This document shows, piece by piece, positions 18,866 through 27,919 of a stretch of 64,000 nt of DNA; within the stretch, counting starts at the first letter, position 1; every line of letters begins with the position of its first letter. The notes beneath the pieces are model-generated. The model did not search any database and was not told where the DNA came from. It saw nothing but the letters and a program-made list of their open reading frames with translations. This stretch comes from Bacillota bacterium (GTDB taxonomy: Bacteria; Bacillota; Clostridia; Acetivibrionales; JAEZXR01), in the NCBI GenBank assembly GCA_023419605.1, contig JAEZXR010000123.1:32359-96358 (forward strand), in the 5' to 3' direction. The position numbers were made by a program, and so were the translations under genes.

Positions 18866-19639
18866 TGCATTTAACTATTTTTTAATATAAGGTTTAGCTT
18901 TGTTGAGAAACCGTAGGAGCTAATATAATATAAGCCTGCAAAAAACTTTTTCCCTTGATCGATATAGGAGCATGAGTAGTAACGGAACAAAAAGCCCCCA
19001 TAAGCTAAAAAGCTTGTGCATCAAGGGTTTAAAAACAGGAAATACATTTTTTCGTTCTTGTTCATAAACCGGCTAAATTCTCAATGAACGTTCAAAAAAT
19101 GTAAATACACACAGTATGAACGCAATTTATAATAGATCCTAATGGTAGGATAAATTGAACGGCTATAGCTGTAGAATATTTACACGCTTATAGCCGTTTT
19201 CTGTTCCGTTACTACACAAACCCCCATATGAAGTTGCTGAAATATAGGCTACAGCAGCCAGTATTACTTTTGCACCACATTTAAAAAACTTTAGGAGTTT
19301 CACCCGTTGAATACCGAAAGGGGTATGTAAGGAGTATATCTCATTAATGGAGGGACCGATGTTCTGCAGGTGGTTAAGTGCGCTAAAAAAGCTGAAAGAT
19401 GCCTTGGAATGATTTATTGGTGGCTGCTTAGAGACTGAAAGGTAAAAAAAGTGATACAATGGTAAAGATATTACAAAAAAATTAACCGAAAAAATATCAA
19501 TTACATAATGGGAACATTCTATAAAAATATTACAAGAATAAGTACAGATAATAAATTCACTTCTTTAATATACCGGCCTATAATAAAATCGTAGCGCTGC
19601 AATCAATGATAGTTGAAAATTATACGAGGAGGAATAGAG
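18866..19639. other. 774-base gap rich in inverted repeats
   Basis: It holds the MITE-like element (18973-19218), an inverted repeat CCCTTGAT/ATCAAGGG (18952-18959 and 19020-19027), and then about 350 bases with scraps of coding-like sequence in shifting frames but no full gene. The last part, AT-rich, should contain the promoter of the second binding-protein gene. Confidence 0.5.
18973..19218. mobile_element. MITE-like element with imperfect terminal inverted repeats
   Basis: The left end (from 18973, TGAGTAGTAACGGAACA) is mirrored by the right end (reverse complement from 19218, TGTGTAGTAACGGAACA). Fourteen bases match perfectly (18976-18989 with 19202-19215), and similarity continues inward for about 23-34 bases, with ATAAGC again matching at both ends. 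The 246-base unit has no gene. Inside the right end is a hairpin AACGGCTATA/TATAGCCGTT (19158-19198). No clear target duplication was seen. Confidence 0.45.
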
Positions 19640-20977
19640 ATGAAAGGGTCAATAGTTAAAGGCAGTCTTTCTCTACTAGTAGCTGCAGTAATGATGGTTT
19701 CTTTAGTCGCATGTGGTTCAAGTACCCCTGCAGAAACAAAAGCGGTCGATAGCAAGCCGGGGCAAAAAGAAGGTAGTAAGGCGCCGGTAAAGATCAAATA
19801 CCCCACCTACAGGGTCGGAACCCATTCATCAGCGGCTCTGGAAAAGGAGCAGCTGGCAAAATTCAATGAGAGATTCGGCAAGGAAATAGAAGTGGTTGTT
19901 GAAGAAATTCCCAGCGATACGGCATATAATGATAAAATGAAAATTTTGGCCGCTTCAGGGGATCTTCCTGACGTAGTGATGGGTAAAAACGGCATTAATG
20001 AGATATTAATTAAAGGCAACCTTGCTACACCATTTAATGAATACATGAATAAGGATTCCGGGTGGAAAGCTGAAATTGGAGATGCCGCACTTACGGCTAA
20101 TACCCGTGACGGAAAGATTTGGTCCATCAGCGATCAAAAACAGGTAGTCGGATATTTCTACAATAAGGAAATGTTTGAAAAGGCAGGCATAAGACCGGCA
20201 GGGACATGGGATGAATTCATAGTAAACTGCGACAAATTAAAGGCAGCAGGTTATACTCCTTTAGCAATGATGACGGGAGAAAATGCGTGGACAACGAACC
20301 TGCTTCTTGCATCAATGGTAGGTACAAGCGGTGATGCCGGAAACAAATTCATGAATACTTTACATCCAACTAACTTTGAAACTCCGGAAATGATTGAAGG
20401 TCTCAAAAAAATACAGGTGATGCTGCAGAAATATACCACAAAGGATGCAGTGGGAGCTGTCTATGCAAATGCTGCAAATAACTTCTGTCAAGGAAAAGCA
20501 GCTATAATTGCCAACGGTCCATGGATGATCGGTGATTTTAGCGATACTGCCAAGTCTCCGGAAGGCTTTGACAAAAAAGTCGGTGTTGCAGCGTACCCCG
20601 GAAACGGAACCTTCTGTTCTTATGAAGTAGGATATATGATTGGATCAAAGTCGCAAGAAGCAAAAGATGCTGCAGCCAAGTTGATAAAGTTCAAGACCGG
20701 CGTGGAAGGTCAGACAATCGCTCTAGAATTGGGTAATGTTATGCCGGTATCCGATAAGGTTCAGCCATCAGATGCGTTCAAGCAAAAATACCCGTTGTTT
20801 GTAGAAACAATTGATGCTGGTACGAAATCAAAAGTAACTTATCAGCTTTTCGATACAATTGTATTTACGAATGTAACTGATGCATGGAAGACCGTGTATC
20901 CGGAATTAAACTTTAATAAGGTAACTGCGGAACAGGTAGCTAAGAAGCTCACTGAAACGGCTGCAAAATACCAATAA
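19640..20977 (+). CDS. Sugar ABC transporter substrate-binding lipoprotein (second system)
   Basis: A 445-residue family 1 solute-binding lipoprotein. I use the ATG at 19640 because GAGGAGG lies just upstream; an in-frame ATG at 19613 has no such site. The lipobox is SLVAC (Cys25), followed by a Ser/Thr/Lys linker. Segments such as GDLPDVVMGKNG and KAAIIANGPWMIGDF are typical of oligosaccharide binders. It is clearly different from the first binding protein at 9487 and belongs to another subgroup. The downstream permeases and the large secreted GH43 suggest a hemicellulose-derived ligand. The YesN/YesM pair on the opposite strand beyond the GH43 gene may control this operon. Confidence 0.92.
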   Translation: MKGSIVKGSLSLLVAAVMMVSLVACGSSTPAETKAVDSKPGQKEGSKAPVKIKYPTYRVGTHSSAALEKEQLAKFNERFGKEIEVVVEEIPSDTAYNDKMKILAASGDLPDVVMGKNGINEILIKGNLATPFNEYMNKDSGWKAEIGDAALTANTRDGKIWSISDQKQVVGYFYNKEMFEKAGIRPAGTWDEFIVNCDKLKAAGYTPLAMMTGENAWTTNLLLASMVGTSGDAGNKFMNTLHPTNFETPEMIEGLKKIQVMLQKYTTKDAVGAVYANAANNFCQGKAAIIANGPWMIGDFSDTAKSPEGFDKKVGVAAYPGNGTFCSYEVGYMIGSKSQEAKDAAAKLIKFKTGVEGQTIALELGNVMPVSDKVQPSDAFKQKYPLFVETIDAGTKSKVTYQLFDTIVFTNVTDAWKTVYPELNFNKVTAEQVAKKLTETAAKYQ

Positions 20978-21008
20978 TAGGATTAAGGGAAAAATTAACT
21001 TGCGATGC

Positions 21009-21048
21009 AATACGATTCTTCCTGGAACTTTTCGGGAAGAATCGTATT
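21009..21048 (+). promoter_or_regulatory. Perfect 14-bp intercistronic hairpin after the second binding-protein gene
   Basis: Bases 21009-21022 pair perfectly with 21035-21048 around a 12-base loop. It occupies the same operon position as the hairpin at 10864-10898, though the sequences are unrelated. Confidence 0.65.
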
Positions 21049-21066
21049 TTAAGGAGATGATAAATA

Positions 21067-21939
21067 ATGGCAAAAAATAAGGTTTATATCGCTTTGTTTC
21101 TGTTGCCTACAATTTTTTTATTTTTAATTGTCTATGCCGTTTCTCTGGGTGTTCTTTTTGGGACTTCATTTACTGAATGGACTATAGGTACAAGGCCAGT
21201 TTTTACCGGGCTTGAGAACTATATTAAAATGTTTGCGGAGGATTCTGATTTCAGGCAGAGTTTGTTAAATACAACGATATGGATAATTCTTCAGTCAACA
21301 GTTCATGTTTTTATAGGGGTTGTTTTCGCTATAATTCTCAGAATGAAAGAATTTTACTGGAAGTTTGCCAGGACTGTCTATATGATTCCAAACATTATCT
21401 CAGGTGCTGCTGTCGGTATGCTTTTTGTGTGCATATTAAATCCTGATTTTGGCGCTGTTAACAGCATTGTACGCTTATTTGGGAATAAGGATTTTGCCCA
21501 AAACTGGTTTATGGATTATGCAACATCCTTTTTCTCCCTAACCATGACATGGCTTCCGTATGCCGCAATTGTAACGATTCTTATTTTAGCTGAAATAGCG
21601 GCGATATCGGAAAGCCTTTTTGAGTCGGCAAGAATAGATGGAGCGAGCGAACTTAGAATTAATATACATATTGTGATTCCAATGCTCAGAAATATCATAG
21701 GAACATGTGTAATTCTTGCTGCAACAAGTATGCTGCAAAAGTTAGATATTATTATGATGACTACCGGGGGAGGACCTGGAAATCTGACAATGAACCTCCC
21801 AATATATATCTATAAAACAGCCTTGATGGATAATAATTTCGGATACTCAAATACCGTAGGGGCATTCCTTGTTGTATATGGAATCGTATTGGTACTACTT
21901 TTTCAAAAATTATTCAAAATAGGTGATTCTCACGTATAA
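21067..21939 (+). CDS. Sugar ABC transporter permease (second system, MsmF-type)
   Basis: A 290-residue membrane protein with about six hydrophobic helices; AAGGAG lies upstream of the ATG. The ATPase-contact EAA loop reads ESARIDGASELRINI then IPMLRN, and TTGGGPGNLT precedes the final helices. It should form a heterodimeric channel with the next gene, whose start lies 14 bases after this stop. No ATPase subunit is encoded nearby. Confidence 0.92.
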   Translation: MAKNKVYIALFLLPTIFLFLIVYAVSLGVLFGTSFTEWTIGTRPVFTGLENYIKMFAEDSDFRQSLLNTTIWIILQSTVHVFIGVVFAIILRMKEFYWKFARTVYMIPNIISGAAVGMLFVCILNPDFGAVNSIVRLFGNKDFAQNWFMDYATSFFSLTMTWLPYAAIVTILILAEIAAISESLFESARIDGASELRINIHIVIPMLRNIIGTCVILAATSMLQKLDIIMMTTGGGPGNLTMNLPIYIYKTALMDNNFGYSNTVGAFLVVYGIVLVLLFQKLFKIGDSHV

Positions 21940-21953
21940 AAGAGGTGACTGGA

Positions 21954-22784
21954 ATGAAAGGAATGAAGCTTTTTCTGGCGTTTTTAAAATATGCATTTGT
22001 ATTTATCATTATTCTTCTCTCAATCGGTCCTTTTCTATGGGTTTTTCTGTCGTCCTTTAAGACGAATGCGGAAATACTAACTTATTCCATAGGATGGCCT
22101 GAAAGTTTTCGATTTTCAAACTACGTCACTGCATTTAAAATAGCTCCGTTAGCACAATTCTATTTGAACAGTGTTATAGTAGGTATCTTTGGTACTGCAT
22201 TGAATCTGATTATCCTCGGAATGTCGGCTTATGTGCTGTCAAGGTTCGAGTTTAAAGGCAAAAAGTTTTTGGGAGCTATTTTTTCATTGTCTCTGTTGAT
22301 ACCCGGTGCAGCTATGCTGCAACCGTTGTATATGACAGTCAATACCCTGGGGCTGTATGATAAGCAGCTAGGTCTTATCATTGTTTATGCAGGCTTTGGA
22401 CTGCCGGCATCCCTCTATATATTATCAAGCTATTTTCTCACCCTCCCAAAGGAGATGGAAGAATCAGCATATTTGGACGGTGCCAGCTTCTTGCGGACTT
22501 TTGTTAATATCATTCTCCCTATTTCAAAACCGGGCTTTGGAACTGCCGCAGTGCTTCAATTCCTGCTCTGCTGGAATGAGTTTCAATTTGCCATTACCCT
22601 TACAACGGGAAATAAGAGCCGCACACTGCCTTTGGCACTTTATTACTTTAAAAGCCAATTTGCCAGTGACTATGGAGTTATGTTCGCTGCTACGGTTATA
22701 GTTATTGTTCCAAGCATAGTCGTTTATGTGCTGCTTCAAGAGCAGGTAGTTTCAGGCTTAGCGGCAGGAGCAGTTAAAGGATGA
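21954..22784 (+). CDS. Sugar ABC transporter permease (second system, MsmG-type)
   Basis: A 276-residue membrane protein starting at ATG 21954, with AGAGGTGA 7-8 bases upstream; a GTG at 21945 overlaps that site and is less likely. The EAA loop reads EESAYLDGASFLRTF then ILPISKPG. Six hydrophobic helices are visible. It completes the second importer. Confidence 0.92.
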   Translation: MKGMKLFLAFLKYAFVFIIILLSIGPFLWVFLSSFKTNAEILTYSIGWPESFRFSNYVTAFKIAPLAQFYLNSVIVGIFGTALNLIILGMSAYVLSRFEFKGKKFLGAIFSLSLLIPGAAMLQPLYMTVNTLGLYDKQLGLIIVYAGFGLPASLYILSSYFLTLPKEMEESAYLDGASFLRTFVNIILPISKPGFGTAAVLQFLLCWNEFQFAITLTTGNKSRTLPLALYYFKSQFASDYGVMFAATVIVIVPSIVVYVLLQEQVVSGLAAGAVKG

Positions 22785-23177
22785 TTAACTTTTTGAGCAT
22801 AAAAAAGGAATCTTCACTAATCCTACCGAAATCAGTTTACAAATATGGTAGGACATGGAACACTGATTGAAAAGAGCTGCAGCTGTTCCTTTAGCATTCC
22901 GAACGCCAGATACGAAATAGAAAGAACCTAATTTACAGAATCGTTCACTGTTTTAGAAAGGAGGTATGAACTTCTGGCGGCTTTTTGAACAGCTTTGGTG
23001 ATGGCAACCGGACATTCGAAGTGTCCCTTGGGTTTTTCACAAATAAAGGAAGCCAGCACCTCAACAGGAATGTAGGTAGTCTCATACTTATTTCCAGTGA
23101 TTTATGGTCGATTACATAGGGGGTAACTGGAAATTTACTTATCAAAACCCCACAAAAACTATTATACGAGGAGTTAT
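22785..23177. other. 393-base gap with a possible decayed gene on the minus strand
   Basis: On the minus strand between about 23135 and 22955 two frames give coding-like sequence joined by a frameshift (FPVTPYVIDHKSLE then YIPVEVLASFICEKPKG and FECPVAITKAVQKAA). I do not recognise the family. The rest holds nothing clear; the promoter of the GH43 gene should lie here. Confidence 0.3.
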
Positions 23178-26100
23178 ATGATGAAAAGGAAGATTTTTAA
23201 CCTGTTATTGATGGTACTACTAATTGTTTTGCTGACACCCAATTATTTATATGCTGATGTTACATCAAATTACCTAAACCCGCTTATGCCTGGCGCGGAC
23301 CCCACAATTGCGAGAGATGAAGATGGATTTTATTATTCTTGCTTCTCCATTGGGGATAATATCTATTTGAAGAAGCATGAAACAATTCTTGGCGTAAATG
23401 TTGCAAAAAATAAACTCGTTTGGCCCAAACCAGTGGGGTCCAATATATACGGTTATGTATGGGGGCCTTACATTTATAGGATTGATGGAAAGTGGTACAT
23501 CTATTTCTCGGCAGGAGCACCAGGGGATTATGGGCACCCTTACTCTTACTGCCTGGAAAACTCATCACCGGACCCTTTTGAAGGTACATGGACTGAAAAG
23601 GGAAAGATCAATACCCAGAGCAATGGCCTGGCATGCGGTGTAGTTAATATTGCTGGAAAAAGGTATTTTAGTTATACAAAATACTACTGGAATGCTGCCG
23701 GAGATAAATTCGACGAGTCTCCGACCGTTGTAGAGATGAGCAACCCATGGACCCTTACAGGTACTGAGGGCATGGTAGCTTATCCTGCATATCCATGGGA
23801 AAAGCAGGGAGATAGCATCGATGAGGGTTGTGCGGTTGTGGAAAGAAATGGAAAGGTGTATTTTGGATACTCTGCAAGCAGCTTTACAAATGATAATTAT
23901 TGTGTCGGCATCTCAACGGCCTCGTCAGGCAGCGACTTGCTAAATCCCGCTTCATGGACTAAGTATCCGGAGCCTGTAATGTCGAAATCACCGGAGAATA
24001 GTGTTTTTGGCCCGGGATCGCCGTTATTTGTGAAATCAGAGGACGGGACTGAGGACTGGATTATTTACCATGGTGGTCCTGCATCCGGTCAAACACGAAG
24101 CAATCGATGGGTAAGAGCTCAGCGTATTCATTGGAATGATGATGGATTTATAAACCTTGGTATTCCTTCAAATGCAAATACAGTTCTCACTAGACCCTCC
24201 GGGGAAGAAAAAAGCGAGCTGTATGAAGCTGAAAATGCATTGTTCTCAGGCGCAGAAAAAATAATAGTAAATGCAAGTGCTAACTGCTCTGGCAGTGGAT
24301 ATATTCAATATACCAACACTAGTGGCGGCTATGTGGAATTCACTGTTAATGCAAAATCGGCAGGAAAATACTCCCTTAATTTTAGATATAACAATAACAC
24401 CCCATCGGATATTCCGATGCTTCTAAAAGTCAATGAGGGAAGCAATGATAAAATTTCATTTCCGTCAAATGCCGGCAGTAGTTTCAACTATGACTATGTC
24501 AGGGTTAACAATGTTCAGCTTAAGGCAGGAAGTAATAAGGTGCGTTTGGCTGTAAACGGAATAAGCGGATTGGCCCTGGATGTTCTGGTTATAAAGAGAA
24601 GCACATTGTATGAAGCGGAAGAATCTACTCTGTCAGGAGGAGCGTCGATAGCAGCAAACCATAACGGATATAGCGGAGCAGGTTTTGTAGCTGGCCTATG
24701 GAATAAGGGGGCAGCCGCCCAGTTTACCGTGAACGCACCTTATGCCGGAAACTATTCAGTAAATCTGCGTTACTGCAACGGAAATTCTGCTGATAAGACG
24801 ATGAGCATCTATGTTAATGGCGTGAAAGTAAAGCAGATACAATTATTCAGGCACAATAACTGGGATAAATGGACTGACAGGTTTGATAGTATTACACTAA
24901 ATGCAGGGAACAACACAATATCTTATAAATATGATAGTGATGACAGTGGAAATGTAAATCTTGACTATATTACTGTTACGGAAACAACTACATGGCATTA
25001 TGAAGCTGAAAATGCAGTTATTTCGGGAAGTGCCAAAATAGCTGCCAACCATGCCGGCTATACCGGAACAGGCTTTATAGAAGGGCTTTGGGTTGCTGGC
25101 TCATCAGTTGATTTTTCAGTAAATGTTGAGAATGCAGCAGCTTATGATGTTAAACTAAGATATTCAAACGGCTTTGCTGAAAGCAAGACTTTAAGCCTTT
25201 ATTTAAACGGCGCTAAAGTTAAACAGATATCTCTACCAAGTACTGGGAATTGGGATACTTGGAGTGAAAAACTAGAAACTTTAAACTTAATTACAGGGAA
25301 TAACACTGTTTCATTTAAGTATGATACGGGTGATTCAGCGAATGTAAATATTGACAATATTCATCTTAACAAACGTATTCCGTGGAAGTATCAGGCTGAA
25401 GATTCAACCCTGACAGGTGGCTCAAAAACTGCTACTGACCACTTATGGTATGATGGAACAGGCTTTGTAGCGGGGTATTGGCAGCAAGGTGCATCAACCC
25501 AGTTTAATGTAAACGTACCGAATACAGCTTCATACACTACAACCTTGAGATATTCGGGGTATTGGCCATCAAAGGGAAATTTGAGCCTGAGCCTGTATGT
25601 TAACGGAAGTAAAATAAAACAGATTTCACTGCCTCAAACAGAAAGCTGGGATGCTTGGGCTGAGTCTACAGAGACAGTAAGTCTGAAGGCTGGGAATAAT
25701 GTAATTGAATACAAGTATGATGCTGGTGATACTGGAGATATGAATATTGACTGTATCACAATTGATAAATACAGTGGTGGAAATACGGAATTAAATAACG
25801 ATGGGATCGTGTCGGGCAGGATTTATAAGATCACTGCAAAACACAGCGGGAAATCATTGGATGTTGAGAATTATTCACCAAATGCCGGAGCGTTGGTACA
25901 TCAGTGGTCCTATAAAGGCGGGAATAACCAAAAATGGAGAATAGAAGATATCGGTTCCGGATATTATAGAATAATTTCTGTACATAGCGGGCTTGCGTTG
26001 GGAGTAGTAGGGAGCTCAACCGCGGATGGAGCTGATATAAGTCAAGGAGAATATATTGGTTCCGACAACCAAAAGTGGAAAATAGAGGATGTTGAAGGAG

Positions 26101-26237
26101 GGTATTATAAAATTACTGCAAAATGCAGCGGAAAAGTACTCGACGTCAGTGAGATATCTACAAAAGACGGTGCAAAAGTACACCAGTGGTCTTATATAGG
26201 TGCAAACAACCAACTGTGGAATATAGTGATCCCGTAA
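23178..26237 (+). CDS. Secreted modular GH43 with four CBM6/35-like modules and a ricin-type CBM13
   Basis: A 1019-residue secreted protein; GAGGAG precedes the ATG. Residues 1-26 are a signal peptide. Residues about 31-345 are a GH43 propeller with base Asp41 (PGADPTI) and acid Glu216 (IDEGCAV). The position matching the pKa-modulating Asp of the cytoplasmic GH43 (LDGT) is Ala152 here (LACG). Then come four beta-sandwich modules of CBM6/CBM35 type starting near residues 347, 476, 605 and 734, each opening with a YEAE/YQAE-like motif and ending in an NVNIDxI-like strand. Residues about 880-1019 are a ricin-B trefoil with three repeats. There is no dockerin or cell-wall anchor. It probably acts outside the cell on arabinose- or xylose-containing polymers. 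Confidence 0.88.
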   Translation: MMKRKIFNLLLMVLLIVLLTPNYLYADVTSNYLNPLMPGADPTIARDEDGFYYSCFSIGDNIYLKKHETILGVNVAKNKLVWPKPVGSNIYGYVWGPYIYRIDGKWYIYFSAGAPGDYGHPYSYCLENSSPDPFEGTWTEKGKINTQSNGLACGVVNIAGKRYFSYTKYYWNAAGDKFDESPTVVEMSNPWTLTGTEGMVAYPAYPWEKQGDSIDEGCAVVERNGKVYFGYSASSFTNDNYCVGISTASSGSDLLNPASWTKYPEPVMSKSPENSVFGPGSPLFVKSEDGTEDWIIYHGGPASGQTRSNRWVRAQRIHWNDDGFINLGIPSNANTVLTRPSGEEKSELYEAENALFSGAEKIIVNASANCSGSGYIQYTNTSGGYVEFTVNAKSAGKYSLNFRYNNNTPSDIPMLLKVNEGSNDKISFPSNAGSSFNYDYVRVNNVQLKAGSNKVRLAVNGISGLALDVLVIKRSTLYEAEESTLSGGASIAANHNGYSGAGFVAGLWNKGAAAQFTVNAPYAGNYSVNLRYCNGNSADKTMSIYVNGVKVKQIQLFRHNNWDKWTDRFDSITLNAGNNTISYKYDSDDSGNVNLDYITVTETTTWHYEAENAVISGSAKIAANHAGYTGTGFIEGLWVAGSSVDFSVNVENAAAYDVKLRYSNGFAESKTLSLYLNGAKVKQISLPSTGNWDTWSEKLETLNLITGNNTVSFKYDTGDSANVNIDNIHLNKRIPWKYQAEDSTLTGGSKTATDHLWYDGTGFVAGYWQQGASTQFNVNVPNTASYTTTLRYSGYWPSKGNLSLSLYVNGSKIKQISLPQTESWDAWAESTETVSLKAGNNVIEYKYDAGDTGDMNIDCITIDKYSGGNTELNNDGIVSGRIYKITAKHSGKSLDVENYSPNAGALVHQWSYKGGNNQKWRIEDIGSGYYRIISVHSGLALGVVGSSTADGADISQGEYIGSDNQKWKIEDVEGGYYKITAKCSGKVLDVSEISTKDGAKVHQWSYIGANNQLWNIVIP

Positions 26238-26265
26238 AACTGTATCCGATATTCGGAATTGAGGC

Positions 26266-26313
26266 AATAATGAGCTGGCCGGAAACATGATAGTTTCCGG
26301 CCAACTCATTATT
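26266..26313. terminator. Bidirectional terminator between convergent GH43 and yesN-type genes
   Basis: Bases 26266-26286 pair with 26293-26313 with one mismatch around ATGATA, a 21-bp stem between two convergent stop codons. Confidence 0.8.
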
Positions 26314-26314
26314 C

Positions 26315-27919
26315 TCAGTCGGAAAAATTAACCTTATATTTTTTGGGGCTTATGCCAGCATACTTGGTAAAAACGTGGGTGAAATAGGCCGGATCCTCGA
26401 TGCCTACGGCGCATGCCACTTCAAACACTTTGTAGGAGGGGTCCTTCAACAGCTTTTTTGCCATTTCTATCCGGTATTTGTTGAGAGCATCTACAATAGA
26501 CTCTCCCGTCTCTTTTTTATACAACCGGCTGAGATAGCTGCTGTTGACATGAATATGGTCTGCGATACTCTGTAGATTGATATTCTTGCTGAAATTATCA
26601 CGGATAAATTTCAGGGTCTCTTTCACGAGAGAACTGTAGGGTACAGCATTCATCGCCTTAACCCGTGCAATGCTTTCAATCAGTTGAGCCAAAATTGTGT
26701 ATAAATTCAATATGTTTTTGCTCGACTGTATTTGCTTGTACACTTCCGGTTCGCTATCTGCAAGCTCCGGAGCGAATAGTTTGTATGCTGCCAGCAGCCT
26801 GTAACAATGGGATGCGATCAGCATGCAGGATACTTTAATGCTCTCTATAGGCTCTTTGTTAGCCCTGTATTCTTCCAAAAGTTTTTCCAAGCTCCTTACT
26901 GCTTCTGATGGGCATGCTGACTGAAGGCTGTCTGCTATTTTTGCAGCAAAATCATGAGGCTGTAATGGAGTTGACGTAACAGTGGCAGTACGGGGTATAA
27001 AGACCGATACATGGTTGTCATTGTAAAAGTTTCCCTGCAACGCATCTTTTGCCTCAAGATAAGCATGAGGAAGAGCTTGAACATTTTGTTTCAACTGGCT
27101 TATGCCTATACTGATAGTGAAACGCATAAAACTGTCGGACGTGGATAGAATTTCATTGCAGATCATTAAGAGGGTTTGAGTGTTTACGGAAACATTATTA
27201 TTCTTGAAGGAAATCACAGCTACAAGTGAAGTTCTGTCAACTGCCATCGTATAGTGGTGATAATTCCTGAAAGCCATTGAAAGAAAATTCTTTAACGATA
27301 GTATGAATTTATTGTAATCCTCCGGGTCTATGACAGCGCTTTTGTTTGATATAACATTAATATCGAAAAAAATAACAAAATAGTTCTCCAGTCTGATTTC
27401 AAGCTCCCTAATCCTGCTTTGAATAAGCTCTTCATTAATAAGGATTCCATTGAATACATCTTTAAAAAACTTTTCACACATTTCCGGCAGGTTGATATTG
27501 ATTTTTTCTTCCAAAAGCTTTAATTTTTGTTCCTTCTCTTTTTCCTGTACGATTTGTTTTTTGGCCTTGTCAATTGCCTCAGGAATTTTCTCGGAAGGAT
27601 TTGTTTTAATGACAAAATCCACTACATTATATTGAATAGCAGTCTGGGCATAGGAGAAATCTGCAAAAGCTGTCAGAATGATGATTTTTACGAAAGGATA
27701 ATGAGTGTAAATGAATCTTGACAATTCCAAACCGTCCATTCCAGGCATTTTTATATCCGTCACAACGATATCGACATGATGGGAAGCCAGTTTTTCCTTG
27801 GCTTCAATCCCATTGCTTGCATCACAAACCACCCGGCAATCAAGGGCTTCCCAATTGATAAAGCATAAAAGACCCTTTTTAATGATGGACTCATCATCAA
27901 CTAGCATTATATTATACAT
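26315..27919 (-). CDS. YesN-like response regulator with AraC-type HTH
   Basis: A 534-residue cytoplasmic regulator. The ATG at 27919 has AGGAG 11 bases upstream, and it overlaps the end of the kinase gene by 8 bases, so the two are translationally coupled. Residues 1-120 are a receiver domain (Asp8/Asp9, phospho-acceptor Asp55 in VTDIKMPGMDG, Lys in VIKTNP). The middle is a long linker domain of the YesN type. The last 100 residues are an AraC HTH pair (INLQSIADHIHVNSSYLSRLYKK; VGIEDPAYFTHVFTKYAG). YesM/YesN pairs sense extracellular glycans and switch on importers and hydrolases, so the second importer, the GH43, the GH9 or the PL9 are likely targets. Confidence 0.9.
   Translation of the reverse strand: MYNIMLVDDESIIKKGLLCFINWEALDCRVVCDASNGIEAKEKLASHHVDIVVTDIKMPGMDGLELSRFIYTHYPFVKIIILTAFADFSYAQTAIQYNVVDFVIKTNPSEKIPEAIDKAKKQIVQEKEKEQKLKLLEEKININLPEMCEKFFKDVFNGILINEELIQSRIRELEIRLENYFVIFFDINVISNKSAVIDPEDYNKFILSLKNFLSMAFRNYHHYTMAVDRTSLVAVISFKNNNVSVNTQTLLMICNEILSTSDSFMRFTISIGISQLKQNVQALPHAYLEAKDALQGNFYNDNHVSVFIPRTATVTSTPLQPHDFAAKIADSLQSACPSEAVRSLEKLLEEYRANKEPIESIKVSCMLIASHCYRLLAAYKLFAPELADSEPEVYKQIQSSKNILNLYTILAQLIESIARVKAMNAVPYSSLVKETLKFIRDNFSKNINLQSIADHIHVNSSYLSRLYKKETGESIVDALNKYRIEMAKKLLKDPSYKVFEVACAVGIEDPAYFTHVFTKYAGISPKKYKVNFSD

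Noticed and set aside
19163..19459. 98-codon minus-strand frame
   Set aside because: It starts inside the MITE-like right end and looks like chance plus scraps of shifted coding sequence.
18866..19639. c-di-GMP or other riboswitch upstream of the second importer
   Set aside because: Inverted repeats are present but no known aptamer core was recognised.
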